Assembly (NCBI RefSeq): GCF_030269485.1
Contig: NZ_BSTL01000004.1
Span: 1 to 64,000 of the forward strand
Origin: Actinoplanes sp. NBRC 103695
GTDB taxonomy: Bacteria; Actinomycetota; Actinomycetes; Mycobacteriales; Micromonosporaceae
DNA: 64,000 nucleotides
Direction of reading: 5' to 3'
This document shows, one piece after another, positions 54,569-63,905 of the stretch. Position numbers and translations under genes: made by a program. Under the pieces are notes generated by a model. The model was not told where the DNA came from. It made no database searches and saw only the letters and a program-made list of their open reading frames with translations. Position 1 is the stretch's first letter. Each line of letters opens with the position of its first letter.

Positions 54569-55993
54569 ATGACCACTCTCGACGACCTTCTCGCCGCGCC
54601 TCCTCGCTCGGGGAAGCGGCCGCGCGGCGACAATCCCCTCGCGCAGCTCGCGTTGAGCCCCCTCGCCGTCCTGTTCGCCGCGGCCACGGCGGTGCGGAAT
54701 CGCCCGAGCATCCTGATCGTCGCCGGCATCGTCGTGGTCTGCCTGCCCGCGAACATCTCCAACCTCACCGGCGACGGCCGGATCACCGTCGCCGACCTGG
54801 TCGCCGGCCTGCTGGTCGCGGTGCTGACGATCCGGCTGATCGGCGGCGACCGGACGATCAGCCGCCGGGGCTGGCTGCCGTTCGCCGCGGCGCTGTCCTC
54901 GTTCGCGCTGGCCACCGTGATCGCCTCGGACGTCCTCGTCTCCGCGGTCGGCTTCATCCGGTACGCCGAGATCTTCGTCCTGGTGCCGGTGGCGGTCGCG
55001 ATGTCCCTGCGCGACCGCCTCGACGTGCTGCTGGTGGCCGGGGCGATCATCGCGGTCACGGTGTTCGAGGGCGCGTTCGGCGTCTACCAGTATCTGACCG
55101 GCACCGGCGCCTCGTACGGCGGCGACTTCGTCCGCGCGGTCGGCACGTTCGGCGCCGAGCAGATCATGGCGCTCGCCGCGCTCCTCGGCTACGGCCTCGT
55201 GATCACCCTGGCCCTCGCGCTGGCGACGCACAGCCGTCCCCGCGCCGGCCTGTTCGCGGTCAGCGGTTTTCTGGTGCTGGCACTGGGTTTCACGCTCAGC
55301 CGCGGCGCCTGGATCGCCACCGTCGTCGCGGTCCTGGTGCTGCTCTTCGTGGCACACTGGCGTCTCGCGGCGTTCCTCTGCGCGATGGCGGCCCTCGGGG
55401 TCGCCATTCTGCTGTGGTCGGCCGGCGGCACCAGCGCCGACCCGTCGTCCGGCCGGCTCGACCAGCGCCTGCTCAGCATCACCTCGGTGAGCAGCTCACC
55501 CGACCAGTCGGTCCGCGACCGGTACGCGCTGTGGGCCGCCGCCCGCGGGATCTGGGCCGACCACCCGGTGGTCGGCGTCGGCATGAAGGACTTCGTCGCC
55601 TACCGGGACAGTTACTCCAGCGTGGAACTGTCGGCCGGCAGCGACGTCGGCGACCCCACGTCCGGCGTGACCCGGCAGGCGCTGATGTCGCCGCACAACC
55701 AGTACCTCATGGTGCTCAGCGAACAGGGCGCCGTCGGCATCCTCGCCTTCGGCGGCCTGCTCGTCACGATGGCCGCCGGCGCGGTCCGCCGCACCCGGCC
55801 GCGCACGCTGCCGGCGACCGAGGAGCGCTTCCTCGACCTCGCCGCGCCGGCCCTGATGGTCTGGACGCTGATCGACTGGATGTACGGCGACATCGGCGCC
55901 GGACCCAGCACCGTGCTGATGGCCACCCTGCTCGGGATCGTGGTGCGCCGCGGCGTCATCGTCCCGCGCCCACCTGACGGGGAGACCGCATGA
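54569..55993 (+). CDS. O-antigen ligase/Wzy-like polysaccharide polymerase
   Basis: 474 residues with about eleven membrane helices and the Wzy_C/O-antigen ligase features: GTFGAEQIMALAALL, LTLSRGAWIA-like segment (GFTLSRGAWIATVVA), and a large outer loop with GIWADHPVVGVGMKDF and SPHNQYLMVLSEQGAVG, where the His-Asn pair is typical. It would polymerise or ligate lipid-linked repeat units on the outer face. It starts 2 nt after the sugar transferase stop. Substrate unknown. Confidence 0.88.
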   Translation: MTTLDDLLAAPPRSGKRPRGDNPLAQLALSPLAVLFAAATAVRNRPSILIVAGIVVVCLPANISNLTGDGRITVADLVAGLLVAVLTIRLIGGDRTISRRGWLPFAAALSSFALATVIASDVLVSAVGFIRYAEIFVLVPVAVAMSLRDRLDVLLVAGAIIAVTVFEGAFGVYQYLTGTGASYGGDFVRAVGTFGAEQIMALAALLGYGLVITLALALATHSRPRAGLFAVSGFLVLALGFTLSRGAWIATVVAVLVLLFVAHWRLAAFLCAMAALGVAILLWSAGGTSADPSSGRLDQRLLSITSVSSSPDQSVRDRYALWAAARGIWADHPVVGVGMKDFVAYRDSYSSVELSAGSDVGDPTSGVTRQALMSPHNQYLMVLSEQGAVGILAFGGLLVTMAAGAVRRTRPRTLPATEERFLDLAAPALMVWTLIDWMYGDIGAGPSTVLMATLLGIVVRRGVIVPRPPDGETA

Positions 55994-57552
55994 CCGCCGG
56001 CACGCCGATCCGGAAGACCCCGATCCGGAAGACCCCGATTCAGAAGACCCTGGTCCGGGCGACCATGATCACGCTGGTCGTGACGTTGTCCGGCTCGCTG
56101 CTCGGCTTCGTCCGTGACCTGCTCCTGGCCCGGTTCTTCGGCGCGGACGGCGGCACCGACGCCTTCCTGGTCGCCTGGACGGTGCCGGAGACCGCGTTCG
56201 CCGTGGTCGTCGAGGGCGGCATGTCGCTGCTGATGATCCCGCTGTTCAGCCGGGCGGTGGCCGAGGCGGACGGCGGCGACCCCCGCGCGTTCACCCGGCG
56301 CGTGGTGGGCGCGACCATGCCACGGATCGTGGCCGTGCTGGTCGTGCTCTCCGGCGCCACGTTCCTCGGCGCGCCCTGGCTGGTGCACCTGATCGCGCCC
56401 GGTCTGGCCGACCCGGCGCTGGCCGTCACGTGCACCCGGCTGACCTCGATCACCGTGCTCACCTTCGGGCTCACCGGGTACCTCAGCGCGGCGCTGCGGG
56501 CCAGCCACATCTTCGGCGCCCCGGCCGCGATCCACCTGGCGTACAACATCGGGATCTTGACCTTGATGTGGACGCTGCACGGGTCACTGGGCATCGTCAG
56601 TGCCGCCGCCGGGGTCGCGATCGGCAGCGTCCTGATGGTGCTGGTGCAGCTGCCGAGCTTCCTGCGGCACGTCGGGATCCCCCGGGAGTGGCGTTCCGGC
56701 GCGGCCACCGTGGCGCTGGCCGCGTTCGTGCCGATCACGCTCTACACGCTGCTGCGGCAGGCGCAGGTGTTCGTCGAACGGTTCCTCGGCTCGACGCTGG
56801 CCGAGGGCACCATCTCGCACCTGAACTACGCGCAGAAGGTCGCCCAGATCCCGATGCTGGTGGCGCTGCTGATCTGCACGGTCACCTTCCCGACGCTGGC
56901 CCGCAAGATGGCCGCGGGGGAGGCGGGGGAGGCTCGCCGGCGGCTCGAGGCCGATCTGCGTACGGTCAGCGCCCTGATCTTCGTGGCCACCGCCTACCTG
57001 GTGGTGTTCGCCCCGGACATCGTGCACGTGCTGCTCGATCACGGCGAGTTCACCGCCGCCGACACCGCGGCCACCGCCGGGATCATGCGGGTGTACGCCC
57101 TCGGCCTGCTCGGCCACGTGCTGGTCACCGCGCTGTCCCGGCCGTTCTACGCGGGCGAGGACCGCACCTGGTACCCGGCCGTGGCGATGGGCGCCGGGCT
57201 GGTGGTGACCGGCGTGGTGGCCGCGATCGGGGTGCGGTCGTTCGGCGCGTACGGCATCGCCGCCGCCAACGGACTCGGCATCAGCACCGCCGCGGTCCTG
57301 CTCCTGCTCGGCCTGCGCTCGTTCGCCCCGTCACCACGGGTGATGGTGCCTACCCTGCTGCGCCTCGCGGTCGCCGCGGGCGGGGCGGGAGTGGCCGGCC
57401 GGCTCATCGACGGCGCGCTGTCCGGCCAGGCCGCGCCGATCAAGGTCGTGGCCGGTGGCGTGGTGGTGCTGACCGTGTTCGCCGGGCTGGCCCGGCTGGC
57501 CGGGGTCGACGAGGCCACCCAGCTCTTCAGGAGGATCCGACGTGGACGCTGA
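55990..57552 (+). CDS. MurJ/MviN-like lipid-linked oligosaccharide flippase
   Basis: 520 residues with about 14 membrane helices. GSLLGFVRDLLLARFFGADGGTDAF (in part) and HLAYNIGILTL fit the MurJ/MviN branch of the MOP superfamily. In this operon it probably serves as the Wzx flippase for exopolysaccharide repeat units and not for lipid II. ATG 55990 overlaps the preceding TGA. Its N terminus contains three copies of a 15-bp unit (56005-56049) encoding PIRKT, PIRKT, PIQKT, an added positively charged tail. Confidence 0.88.
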   Translation: MTAGTPIRKTPIRKTPIQKTLVRATMITLVVTLSGSLLGFVRDLLLARFFGADGGTDAFLVAWTVPETAFAVVVEGGMSLLMIPLFSRAVAEADGGDPRAFTRRVVGATMPRIVAVLVVLSGATFLGAPWLVHLIAPGLADPALAVTCTRLTSITVLTFGLTGYLSAALRASHIFGAPAAIHLAYNIGILTLMWTLHGSLGIVSAAAGVAIGSVLMVLVQLPSFLRHVGIPREWRSGAATVALAAFVPITLYTLLRQAQVFVERFLGSTLAEGTISHLNYAQKVAQIPMLVALLICTVTFPTLARKMAAGEAGEARRRLEADLRTVSALIFVATAYLVVFAPDIVHVLLDHGEFTAADTAATAGIMRVYALGLLGHVLVTALSRPFYAGEDRTWYPAVAMGAGLVVTGVVAAIGVRSFGAYGIAAANGLGISTAAVLLLLGLRSFAPSPRVMVPTLLRLAVAAGGAGVAGRLIDGALSGQAAPIKVVAGGVVVLTVFAGLARLAGVDEATQLFRRIRRGR

Positions 57553-58243
57553 TCTGAACCCGATGCCGCTCGTGCTGATGTACCACTCGGTCGAGCCGTA
57601 CACCGAAGACCCCTACCAGGTCACCGTGGATCCACGCCGGTTCGAGCGGCAGTTGCGCTGGCTGCGGCGGCGCGGGCTGCGCGGGGTGTCCATGCGGACC
57701 CTGCTCTCCGCGCCGGGTCCGGGCCTGGTCGGCCTCACCTTCGACGACGGGTACGCCGATTTTCTGGGTGAGGTGATGCCGCTGCTGGCCGCTTTTGATT
57801 TCACGGCAACGGTTTACGTGGTGGCCGGCTCGCTCGGAGGTCACAACTCGTGGGACGAACCCGGGCCGCGCAAGGCGCTGATGACCGCCGAGGACGTCCG
57901 GACCGTGGCTGCGGCCGGCATGGAGATCGGCTCGCACGGCTTCGCGCACGTCCGGATGACCTCCGCCGACGATCTGGCACTTCACACGGTTCGCAGCAGG
58001 GAGATCCTCGAGGAGTCGTCCGGGCAGGACGTGACCGGCTTCTGCTATCCCTACGGCGCGGTCGGCGCGCGCGAGGTCGAGGCGGTGCGCGCCGCCGGAT
58101 ACGACTACGCCTGCGCCGTGCGGCCGGCGCCGGTCGCCGGGCGGCACGCCATCCCGCGCACGTTCATCGGCGACCGGGACGCCTCGCCCCGCCTCTACGC
58201 GAAACTCGCCCGCCACCGCCTGACCGTGGGGCGGGCCGCCTGA
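57542..58243 (+). CDS. Polysaccharide deacetylase (NodB/CE4 family)
   Basis: 233 residues. CE4 motifs: LMYHSVEP, LTFDDGYADF (catalytic Asp and metal Asp), EIGSHGFAHVRM (metal His pair) and FCYPYGAVG. It removes N- or O-acetyl groups from a polysaccharide. No signal peptide, so either cytoplasmic or exported otherwise. GTG 57542 overlaps the flippase gene by 11 nt and follows AGGAGG-like sequence. Probably modifies the exopolysaccharide or its precursor. Confidence 0.9.
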   Translation: MDADLNPMPLVLMYHSVEPYTEDPYQVTVDPRRFERQLRWLRRRGLRGVSMRTLLSAPGPGLVGLTFDDGYADFLGEVMPLLAAFDFTATVYVVAGSLGGHNSWDEPGPRKALMTAEDVRTVAAAGMEIGSHGFAHVRMTSADDLALHTVRSREILEESSGQDVTGFCYPYGAVGAREVEAVRAAGYDYACAVRPAPVAGRHAIPRTFIGDRDASPRLYAKLARHRLTVGRAA

Positions 58244-59409
58244 TGCGCGTCCTGCATGTCATCACCGGGCTGAACGCCGGAGGCGCCGAGCACCAGCTCC
58301 GCCTGCTGCTGCGCGGGTTGCCGCACGACTGCGAGGTGGCCACGCTGTCCAACCCCGGCCCGGTGGCCGAGGCGATCCGGGCCGGCGGTACCGCCGTGCA
58401 CGAGCTGACCATGCGGCACAACCACGACCTGTCGGTGCTGCCCAAGCTGCGCCGGCTGATGCGCGACGGACGCTACGACGTAGTGCACACCCACCTCTAC
58501 CGCGCCTGCCTCTTCGGCCGGGTCGCCGCCCGGGCCGCCGGCGTCCCCACGATCGTGGCCACCGAGCACTCGCTGGGCGACCGCGTGATCGAGGGCCGGC
58601 GCACCACGCCCGGCGTCCGCGCGCTCTACCGGGCCACCGAACGACTCGGCCAGGCCACCATCGCGGTCTCCGTCGCGGTGGCCGGCCGGCTCGCCGAGTG
58701 GGGCGTGCCGGAACACCGGATCGCGGTGGTGCCCAACGGGATCGACGCGACCGAGTTCGCCTTCGACCCGCGGCTGCGCCGGGCCGCCCGGGCCCGCCTG
58801 GGCATCCCGCAGGACGCGCTGGTGATCGGCGGCGTCGGAAGGTTGGAGCCGGGCAAGCGGTTCGACCGGCTGATCCGGGCGATCGCCGAAGTGCCCGACG
58901 TGACGTTGCTGCTCGTCGGGCACGGACCGGCGCGGGCCGCGCTGGAACAGACCGCCGCCGTGCACGACGTCGGACATCGGGTGGTCTTCGCCGGGGCGGT
59001 CGGCCACGCCCGGGAGATGTTGTGCGCGATGGACGTCTTCGCGTCACCGTCCGACTCCGAGACCTTCGGCCTGGCCGTGCTCGAGGCGCTGGCCTGCGGG
59101 CTGCCCGCGCTGTACGCCGAGTGCCCGCCACTGGACGAGCTCACCGCGCCCGGCGCCCACGCCCCGCCGGACACCCCCGGCGCGCGGCGGCTCACCGCGT
59201 ACCCCGAGGCGCTGCCCCGGACGCTGCGCGCCGAACTGGCCTGCCTCGGCGAACGCCGCGGCCGCCGCCTGCCGGTGCCGGACCTGGTGGCCCGCTTCGA
59301 CACCGGCCGGCTGGCCACCTCGATCGGACAGCTCTACGAACGACTCGCCGCCCGGCCGCAGCGCCGGACCACGCAACCCCTGGTACAGATCAAAGGAGCA
59401 CGCGGGTGA
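58243..59409 (+). CDS. GT4-family glycosyltransferase
   Basis: 388 residues. GT-B fold: N-terminal VLHVITGLNAGGAEHQLRLLL, then VVPNGIDATEF, GVGRLEPGKRFDRLI and the nucleotide-sugar E-x7-E motif in SDSETFGLAVLEALACGLP. It adds a sugar to the lipid-linked repeat. The C-terminal ~60 residues are Arg/Pro-rich. ATG 58243 overlaps the deacetylase TGA. Confidence 0.9.
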   Translation: MRVLHVITGLNAGGAEHQLRLLLRGLPHDCEVATLSNPGPVAEAIRAGGTAVHELTMRHNHDLSVLPKLRRLMRDGRYDVVHTHLYRACLFGRVAARAAGVPTIVATEHSLGDRVIEGRRTTPGVRALYRATERLGQATIAVSVAVAGRLAEWGVPEHRIAVVPNGIDATEFAFDPRLRRAARARLGIPQDALVIGGVGRLEPGKRFDRLIRAIAEVPDVTLLLVGHGPARAALEQTAAVHDVGHRVVFAGAVGHAREMLCAMDVFASPSDSETFGLAVLEALACGLPALYAECPPLDELTAPGAHAPPDTPGARRLTAYPEALPRTLRAELACLGERRGRRLPVPDLVARFDTGRLATSIGQLYERLAARPQRRTTQPLVQIKGARG

Positions 59410-60215
59410 AAACACGGGAGATCCTGCGGCGGCTGGTGCGCCGCTTCGGGCTGCTGCTCTTGCTCATGCTGATCGGTGGTGGCGCCGGCGCGATCTACGC
59501 GGCGGTCAAGACCCCGACCTACACGGCCAAGGCGTACGTGGTCACGATCGGGGCCGGCGCCGAGCCGATCGTCGCGCTGAACTACGCCCAGGCGTACGGC
59601 CGGATCGCCACCACCGGCCCGATCCTCGCCACCGCCGGCAAGACCCTCGGCGCCGACCGCGCCGGACTCGACCGGGTGACCGCGTCCACCTCGCCGGACG
59701 CGCCGGTCATCGAGATCACCGCGACCGGCGCCTCGCCCGGTCGCACCGCGAACGTGGCGAACGCCGTGGCCGGCTCGCTGATCGCGCTCGGCGACACCCG
59801 CAAGGGCGAGACCCGGGTCGGACTGGCGATGCTCGCCGCGGCCACGCCACCCGCCCGGCCGACCTCGCCGAAGCCACCGATGGAACTCGCCGTCGGCGCG
59901 GCCGCCGGGCTGCTGATCGGCGGGCTGGCCGTGCTCGCCGGGGTGGGCCGGCGCGAGTCCTCCTCCACCGCGTCCGCCCGGCCCCAGCAGACCGAGGAAC
60001 CGGCCCGTTACGAGGCCTACACCGAGGAGCCGGAGCCGGTGGAGATCGATCGCTACATGGGCGTCTGGCGTTCGAAGCAACCGGTGCTGACCGCGACCCC
60101 GGACTCGGACTCCGACTCCGGCTCCCCCTCGGAGGAAGAAGAGGAGCAGGAAGAACAGAAAGAGCCGGTGCGGGTCGTCGGGCGGGCCGTGGTGTTCCGG
60201 GTGGAGGAGAAATGA
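59406..60215 (+). CDS. Wzz/CpsC-like chain-length determinant membrane protein
   Basis: 269 residues. N-terminal membrane helix (FGLLLLLMLIGGGAGAIYAAV) followed by TPTYTAKAYVVT, the Wzz start, a periplasmic part ending KPPMELAVGAAAGLLIGGLAVLAG with the second helix, and a cytoplasmic acidic Ser/Asp/Glu-rich tail (SDSDSGSPSEEEEE). No kinase domain is fused and no BY-kinase gene is seen. It probably controls polymer length with the Wzy protein. GTG 59406 follows AAAGGAGCACG and overlaps the previous stop. Confidence 0.85.
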   Translation: MKTREILRRLVRRFGLLLLLMLIGGGAGAIYAAVKTPTYTAKAYVVTIGAGAEPIVALNYAQAYGRIATTGPILATAGKTLGADRAGLDRVTASTSPDAPVIEITATGASPGRTANVANAVAGSLIALGDTRKGETRVGLAMLAAATPPARPTSPKPPMELAVGAAAGLLIGGLAVLAGVGRRESSSTASARPQQTEEPARYEAYTEEPEPVEIDRYMGVWRSKQPVLTATPDSDSDSGSPSEEEEEQEEQKEPVRVVGRAVVFRVEEK

Positions 60216-61606
60216 CCGCGTCGATCACGCGTCCGGCCGCCCTCGCCGAGTGGTCGGTGGAGACCCGCCGCGGCGACGCCGCCTTCGCCGGCCTCGCCGC
60301 CGGCTGGGACGGACTGCACGCGCGCTGCGCCGGGGCTTCACCCTTCCAGGCGTACGCGTGGCAGGAGTCCTGGTGGCGCTCGTACGGCACCCGCGGTGCC
60401 CTGCGTGTGCACCTGATCCGGCACGGCGGCGAGCTGGTGGCCGCCGCGGCCTTCGAGCTGCGCCACGGGATTCTTCGCCCGCTCGGCGGCGGCCTCGCCG
60501 ACTTCACCGACGTGCTGCTCGACGACGAGCACGCCGCGGCCGCCGCGCAGGTGCTGGCCACCGCGCTGGCCCGCGAGCGCGGCTGGCACGTGGCCGACTT
60601 CGGCGAAGCCCGCCCCGGTGCGGCCACCGCGTCACGGCTCGCACCCGCCTGGCCCGGCCGGACCTTCGAGACCCCCGGGTCGCAGTGCCTGGAACTGGCC
60701 GCCGGCGACCTCGACGACCTGGTCCGCGACCTGCCGGCGCACTCCCGCAAGACCGTCCGCCGCCGCCTCAACCAGCTGCGCAAGGCCGGACCGTCGATCA
60801 CCGCCGTGGACGCCGCGGCGACCGGTCCGGCCGTGGCCGCCCTGCTCGACCTGCACGAACGTCAATGGCAGGGCCGCGGCGGCAACCCCGCGCACCGGAC
60901 CCCGGCGTTCGCCGGACACCTGACCCGATCGGTCGCCGCGATGATCGGGTCCGGCCGGGCCGCGCTGCTGGAGTACCGCTTCGACGGCGACCTGCTCGCC
61001 TCGTCCCTGCTGCTGATCGGCAACGACCTGGTCGGCGGCTACTTCTTCGGGGTGGACCCGGCCCTGCGCGGCCGGGTCGACGTCACCACCATGCTGCTGG
61101 CCGACGCGCTGCCGCTGGCGCACCGGCTCGGCCTGCCGACGATGAGCATGCTGCGCGGCGACGAGGCCCACAAGTCCACCTGGCGGCCGGTCCCGGTCCG
61201 CAACCGGCGTCTCCTGCTGGTCCGCCCGGGCAGCGTGCGCGGCGCCGCCTACGCGCGGGGCGTGCTGCTCGTCCGGCGCCTGGTCGCCGAGGCCAAGACC
61301 CGCACGCCCTGGGTCAAGTCGGTCCGCGACCGCCTCCGATGGCGCGGCCCCTTTGCTCTGCTTCCTATAGGTAAGCGAGGTCGAGTCGTTCGTGACGACG
61401 GCCCGCCGCGCCGGCGCACCGGAACACCGGCGCCGCTGCCTCCGGGCGAGGCGCCGCTTCCTCGGGGTAAGCAGAGCAAAGCGCCTGCTCCGCGTTCCGC
61501 GCCGGCGGCGCTTCCTGGGGGTAAGCAGAGCAAAGCGCCTGCTCAGGGTTCCGCGCCGGCGGCGCTTCCGATGGGTAAGCAGAGCAAAGGGCCGGTCGAG
61601 CCGTGA
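60212..61606 (+). CDS. GNAT_6/FemAB-like acyltransferase with a repeat-made C-terminal extension
   Basis: 464 residues. Residues 1-~380 form a BioF2-like/GNAT_6 protein (FQAYAWQESWWRSYG, DFTDVLLDDEHA, SRKTVRRRLNQLRKAG, GGYFFGVDP, LRGDEAHKSTWRPVPVRNRRL in part), a group common in exopolysaccharide loci where it acylates or aminoacylates sugars. After FALLPIGK the remaining ~85 residues are low-complexity Pro/Arg/Ala. They contain three 18-residue units beginning GKQSKAP or GKQSKGP, encoded by inverted type A copies of the GCTTTGCTCTG repeat. The extension is probably non-essential sequence gained by repeat expansion. Confidence 0.8.
   Translation: MTASITRPAALAEWSVETRRGDAAFAGLAAGWDGLHARCAGASPFQAYAWQESWWRSYGTRGALRVHLIRHGGELVAAAAFELRHGILRPLGGGLADFTDVLLDDEHAAAAAQVLATALARERGWHVADFGEARPGAATASRLAPAWPGRTFETPGSQCLELAAGDLDDLVRDLPAHSRKTVRRRLNQLRKAGPSITAVDAAATGPAVAALLDLHERQWQGRGGNPAHRTPAFAGHLTRSVAAMIGSGRAALLEYRFDGDLLASSLLLIGNDLVGGYFFGVDPALRGRVDVTTMLLADALPLAHRLGLPTMSMLRGDEAHKSTWRPVPVRNRRLLLVRPGSVRGAAYARGVLLVRRLVAEAKTRTPWVKSVRDRLRWRGPFALLPIGKRGRVVRDDGPPRRRTGTPAPLPPGEAPLPRGKQSKAPAPRSAPAALPGGKQSKAPAQGSAPAALPMGKQSKGPVEP
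61351..61593. repeat. GCTTTGCTCTG repeats forming a 54-bp tandem in the acyltransferase gene
   Basis: One forward type A copy (CTTTGCTCTGCTT, 61351-61363) and three inverted copies of GGTAAGCAGAGCAAAGSGCC starting at 61466, 61520 and 61574, spaced exactly 54 bp. The units between them are nearly identical, so one copy plus flank was duplicated in tandem in frame. Confidence 0.9.
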
Positions 61607-62724
61607 CCGTCACCGTCCTTCATGTCGCTCAGCCGCGAGACGGCGGCGTGGCCGGTTACCTGGTCGCCGCCTGCCTCGACCAGCTCGCCCGCGGCTGGAA
61701 GGTGACCGTCGCCTGCCCGGACGGCGGCCGGCTCGCCGACGATCTGGCACGCGCCGGGGTGCCGCGGCTGCGCTGGCCGGCGGTGCGCGGACCGGGAGCC
61801 GACGCGTTCGCCGAGACGCTGCGGCTGCGCGGCATCGTCGAGCGGGTCCGCCCGGACGTCCTGCATCTGCACGCGGCGAAGGCCGGGCTGGCCGGTCGGC
61901 TCGGGCCCCGCCGCGCGCTGCCGGTGATCTTCCAGCCGCACGGCTGGTCCTGGCTGGCCGCCGAGGGCGCGCTGCGCAGAGCCACCCTGGCCTGGGAACG
62001 TGCCGCCGCCCGGTGGACCGATCTCTACCTCTGTGTCGGCGACGCCGAGGCCGAGCAGGGCCGCGCGCAGGGTGTCCGCGGCCGGTTCGCGGTGGTGCGC
62101 AACGGCGTCGACCTCACCCGGTTCCGGCCGGCCACCGACAAGGACCGCGCCGACGCCCGGCACGCGCTCGGCCTCGACCCGGTCGCGCCGCTGGCGGTGT
62201 GCGTCGGGCGGGTCACCCGGCAGAAGGGCCAGGACGTGCTGCTGGCCGCGTGGCCGGAGATCCGGCGGCGGTGCCCGGCGGCGGAACTCGCGGTGGTCGG
62301 CGACGGCGATCTGCTGCCGGCTCTGCGCGCTCACCAGGACCGAGGCGTCCGGTACGCGGGGGCGAGCGCCGACGTCCGCCCGTGGCTCGCCGCCGCCGAC
62401 GTGGTCGTGCTGCCGTCCCGCTGGGAGGGGCTGTCGCTGACCGTGCTGGAGGCGTACGCGACCGGCCGGGGCGTGGTGGTGAGCGACATCCCGGGACTGG
62501 CCGAGGTGGTCGTCCCGGAGGTCGGCGCCCGGGTGCCCGCCGAGGACCCGGCCGCCCTGGCGGTGGCGGTCGCCGACCGGCTGACCAGTCCCGTCCTGAC
62601 CCGGCGGGAGGGCGCCGCCGCCGCCCGGCACGCCGTCCGATACGACCTGCGGCTGACCTTCGACCTGCTGGCCGCCGAGACGACCGCGGTGCTGCGCGGC
62701 AGGAAGGAGCTCGCGACATGGTGA
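61603..62724 (+). CDS. GT4-family glycosyltransferase
   Basis: 373 residues. N-terminal VLHVAQPRDGGVAGYLVAACL, VLHLHAAKAGLAGRLG, VRNGVDLTRFRP, CVGRVTRQKGQDVLLAAWP, and the sugar-nucleotide motif SRWEGLSLTVLEAYATGRGVV. Second GT4 of the operon, adding a further sugar to the repeat unit. GTG 61603 overlaps the TGA of the acyltransferase. Acceptor and donor unknown. Confidence 0.9.
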   Translation: MTVTVLHVAQPRDGGVAGYLVAACLDQLARGWKVTVACPDGGRLADDLARAGVPRLRWPAVRGPGADAFAETLRLRGIVERVRPDVLHLHAAKAGLAGRLGPRRALPVIFQPHGWSWLAAEGALRRATLAWERAAARWTDLYLCVGDAEAEQGRAQGVRGRFAVVRNGVDLTRFRPATDKDRADARHALGLDPVAPLAVCVGRVTRQKGQDVLLAAWPEIRRRCPAAELAVVGDGDLLPALRAHQDRGVRYAGASADVRPWLAAADVVVLPSRWEGLSLTVLEAYATGRGVVVSDIPGLAEVVVPEVGARVPAEDPAALAVAVADRLTSPVLTRREGAAAARHAVRYDLRLTFDLLAAETTAVLRGRKELATW

Positions 62725-63893
62725 CCACGTTCGCGTACGACCTGGCGGACCCGGCGTTCTGGCGTCTCCCCGAGGCGGAACGACTGGCCGCGTTCCGCGA
62801 GTTGCGTGCTCTGGGCGTACCCCGGAAGTTTGGAGATTTTCATGCTCTGGTGAAGCACGCGCACGTGGTCGAGGCGAGCCGGAAGAGCGACGTCTTCATC
62901 AGCGGGACCGGGGTCACCACGCCGCGGCCGCCGCGCTGGGTGCGGACCGTGTTCGGCGACTCGATGGTGAATCTGGACGACCCGCGGCACGCCCGGCTGC
63001 GCGGCGTGGTGAGCAAGGCGTTCACCCCGCGGGTGGTCACCCGGATCGCCGGCGACGTCACCCGGCTCGCGGTCCGGATCGCCGAGGACGTTCGCGAGCA
63101 GCGGCCGGGCGACTTCGTCGAGGCGGTGGCCGGGCGGCTCCCGTTCGCGGTGATCTGCGACATGATGGGCATACCGGCGGGCTTCCGTGCCGAGGTTCGC
63201 GCGCAGGTGGATCACTCCACCGAGCGGACGGGCGGCCGGCTGCGCGTACCCGGGAAGAACCTCCGCGCCCTCGCCCGCCTGCACCGCGTGGTCGGCGCCG
63301 TGGCGCGCCAGCGCCGCCGCGAGCCGGCCGACGACCTGATCTCCGCCCTGGCCGGCGCCGGTCTGAACGCCCGCGAACTCGGGTCGTTCTTCTCGTTGTT
63401 GCTGGTGGCGGGCGTGGAGACGACCCGGAACACGATCGCGCACGGGCTGCGGCTGCTCACCGAGAACCCGGACCAGCGGGCGCTGCTGCTGGACGACTTC
63501 GCCGAGTACGGCGCCGGGTTCGTCGAGGAGGTGGTGCGGCACAGCTCGCCGATCATCCAGTTCCGCCGGACGGTCGCGCGGGACCACGAGCTGGACGGCG
63601 TGACGCTGCGCGCGGGCGAGGACGTGATGCTGTTCTACACGTCGGCCAACCGTGACGAGGCGGTGTTCGACGACCCGGACGCCTTCGACATCACCCGGTC
63701 GCCGAACCCGCATGTGGGATTCGGCGGGGGCGGGCCGCACTTCTGCCTGGGCACGTCATTGGCCCGGCAGGAGATCACGGCGATCTTCCGCGAGCTGCTG
63801 GCCCGGCTGCCCGCGATCCGGTCGATCGGGGAGCCGGTGATGGCGCCGTCGAGCTTCGACAACCGGATCGCGCGGCTGCCGTTCACGTTCTAG
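62718..63893 (+). CDS. Cytochrome P450
   Basis: 391 residues. Heme-binding FGGGGPHFCLGTSLAR with Cys343 as iron ligand, K-helix EEVVRHSSP (ExxR) and I-helix LLVAGVETTRN with the acid-Thr pair for O2 activation. A soluble actinobacterial P450, similar in outline to CYP families acting on terpenes, sterols or peptides; substrate unknown. ATG 62718 follows AGGAAGGAGC and overlaps the GT4 gene by 7 nt, so it is translated with the exopolysaccharide operon, an unusual place for a P450. No ferredoxin or reductase gene is adjacent. Confidence 0.9.
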   Translation: MVTTFAYDLADPAFWRLPEAERLAAFRELRALGVPRKFGDFHALVKHAHVVEASRKSDVFISGTGVTTPRPPRWVRTVFGDSMVNLDDPRHARLRGVVSKAFTPRVVTRIAGDVTRLAVRIAEDVREQRPGDFVEAVAGRLPFAVICDMMGIPAGFRAEVRAQVDHSTERTGGRLRVPGKNLRALARLHRVVGAVARQRRREPADDLISALAGAGLNARELGSFFSLLLVAGVETTRNTIAHGLRLLTENPDQRALLLDDFAEYGAGFVEEVVRHSSPIIQFRRTVARDHELDGVTLRAGEDVMLFYTSANRDEAVFDDPDAFDITRSPNPHVGFGGGGPHFCLGTSLARQEITAIFRELLARLPAIRSIGEPVMAPSSFDNRIARLPFTF

Positions 63894-63905
63894 GGAGTCG
63901 TTGTC

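Noticed and set aside
55990..57552. Housekeeping lipid II flippase murJ
   Set aside because: Position inside a coupled exopolysaccharide operon makes a Wzx-like role more likely; only the fold is shared.
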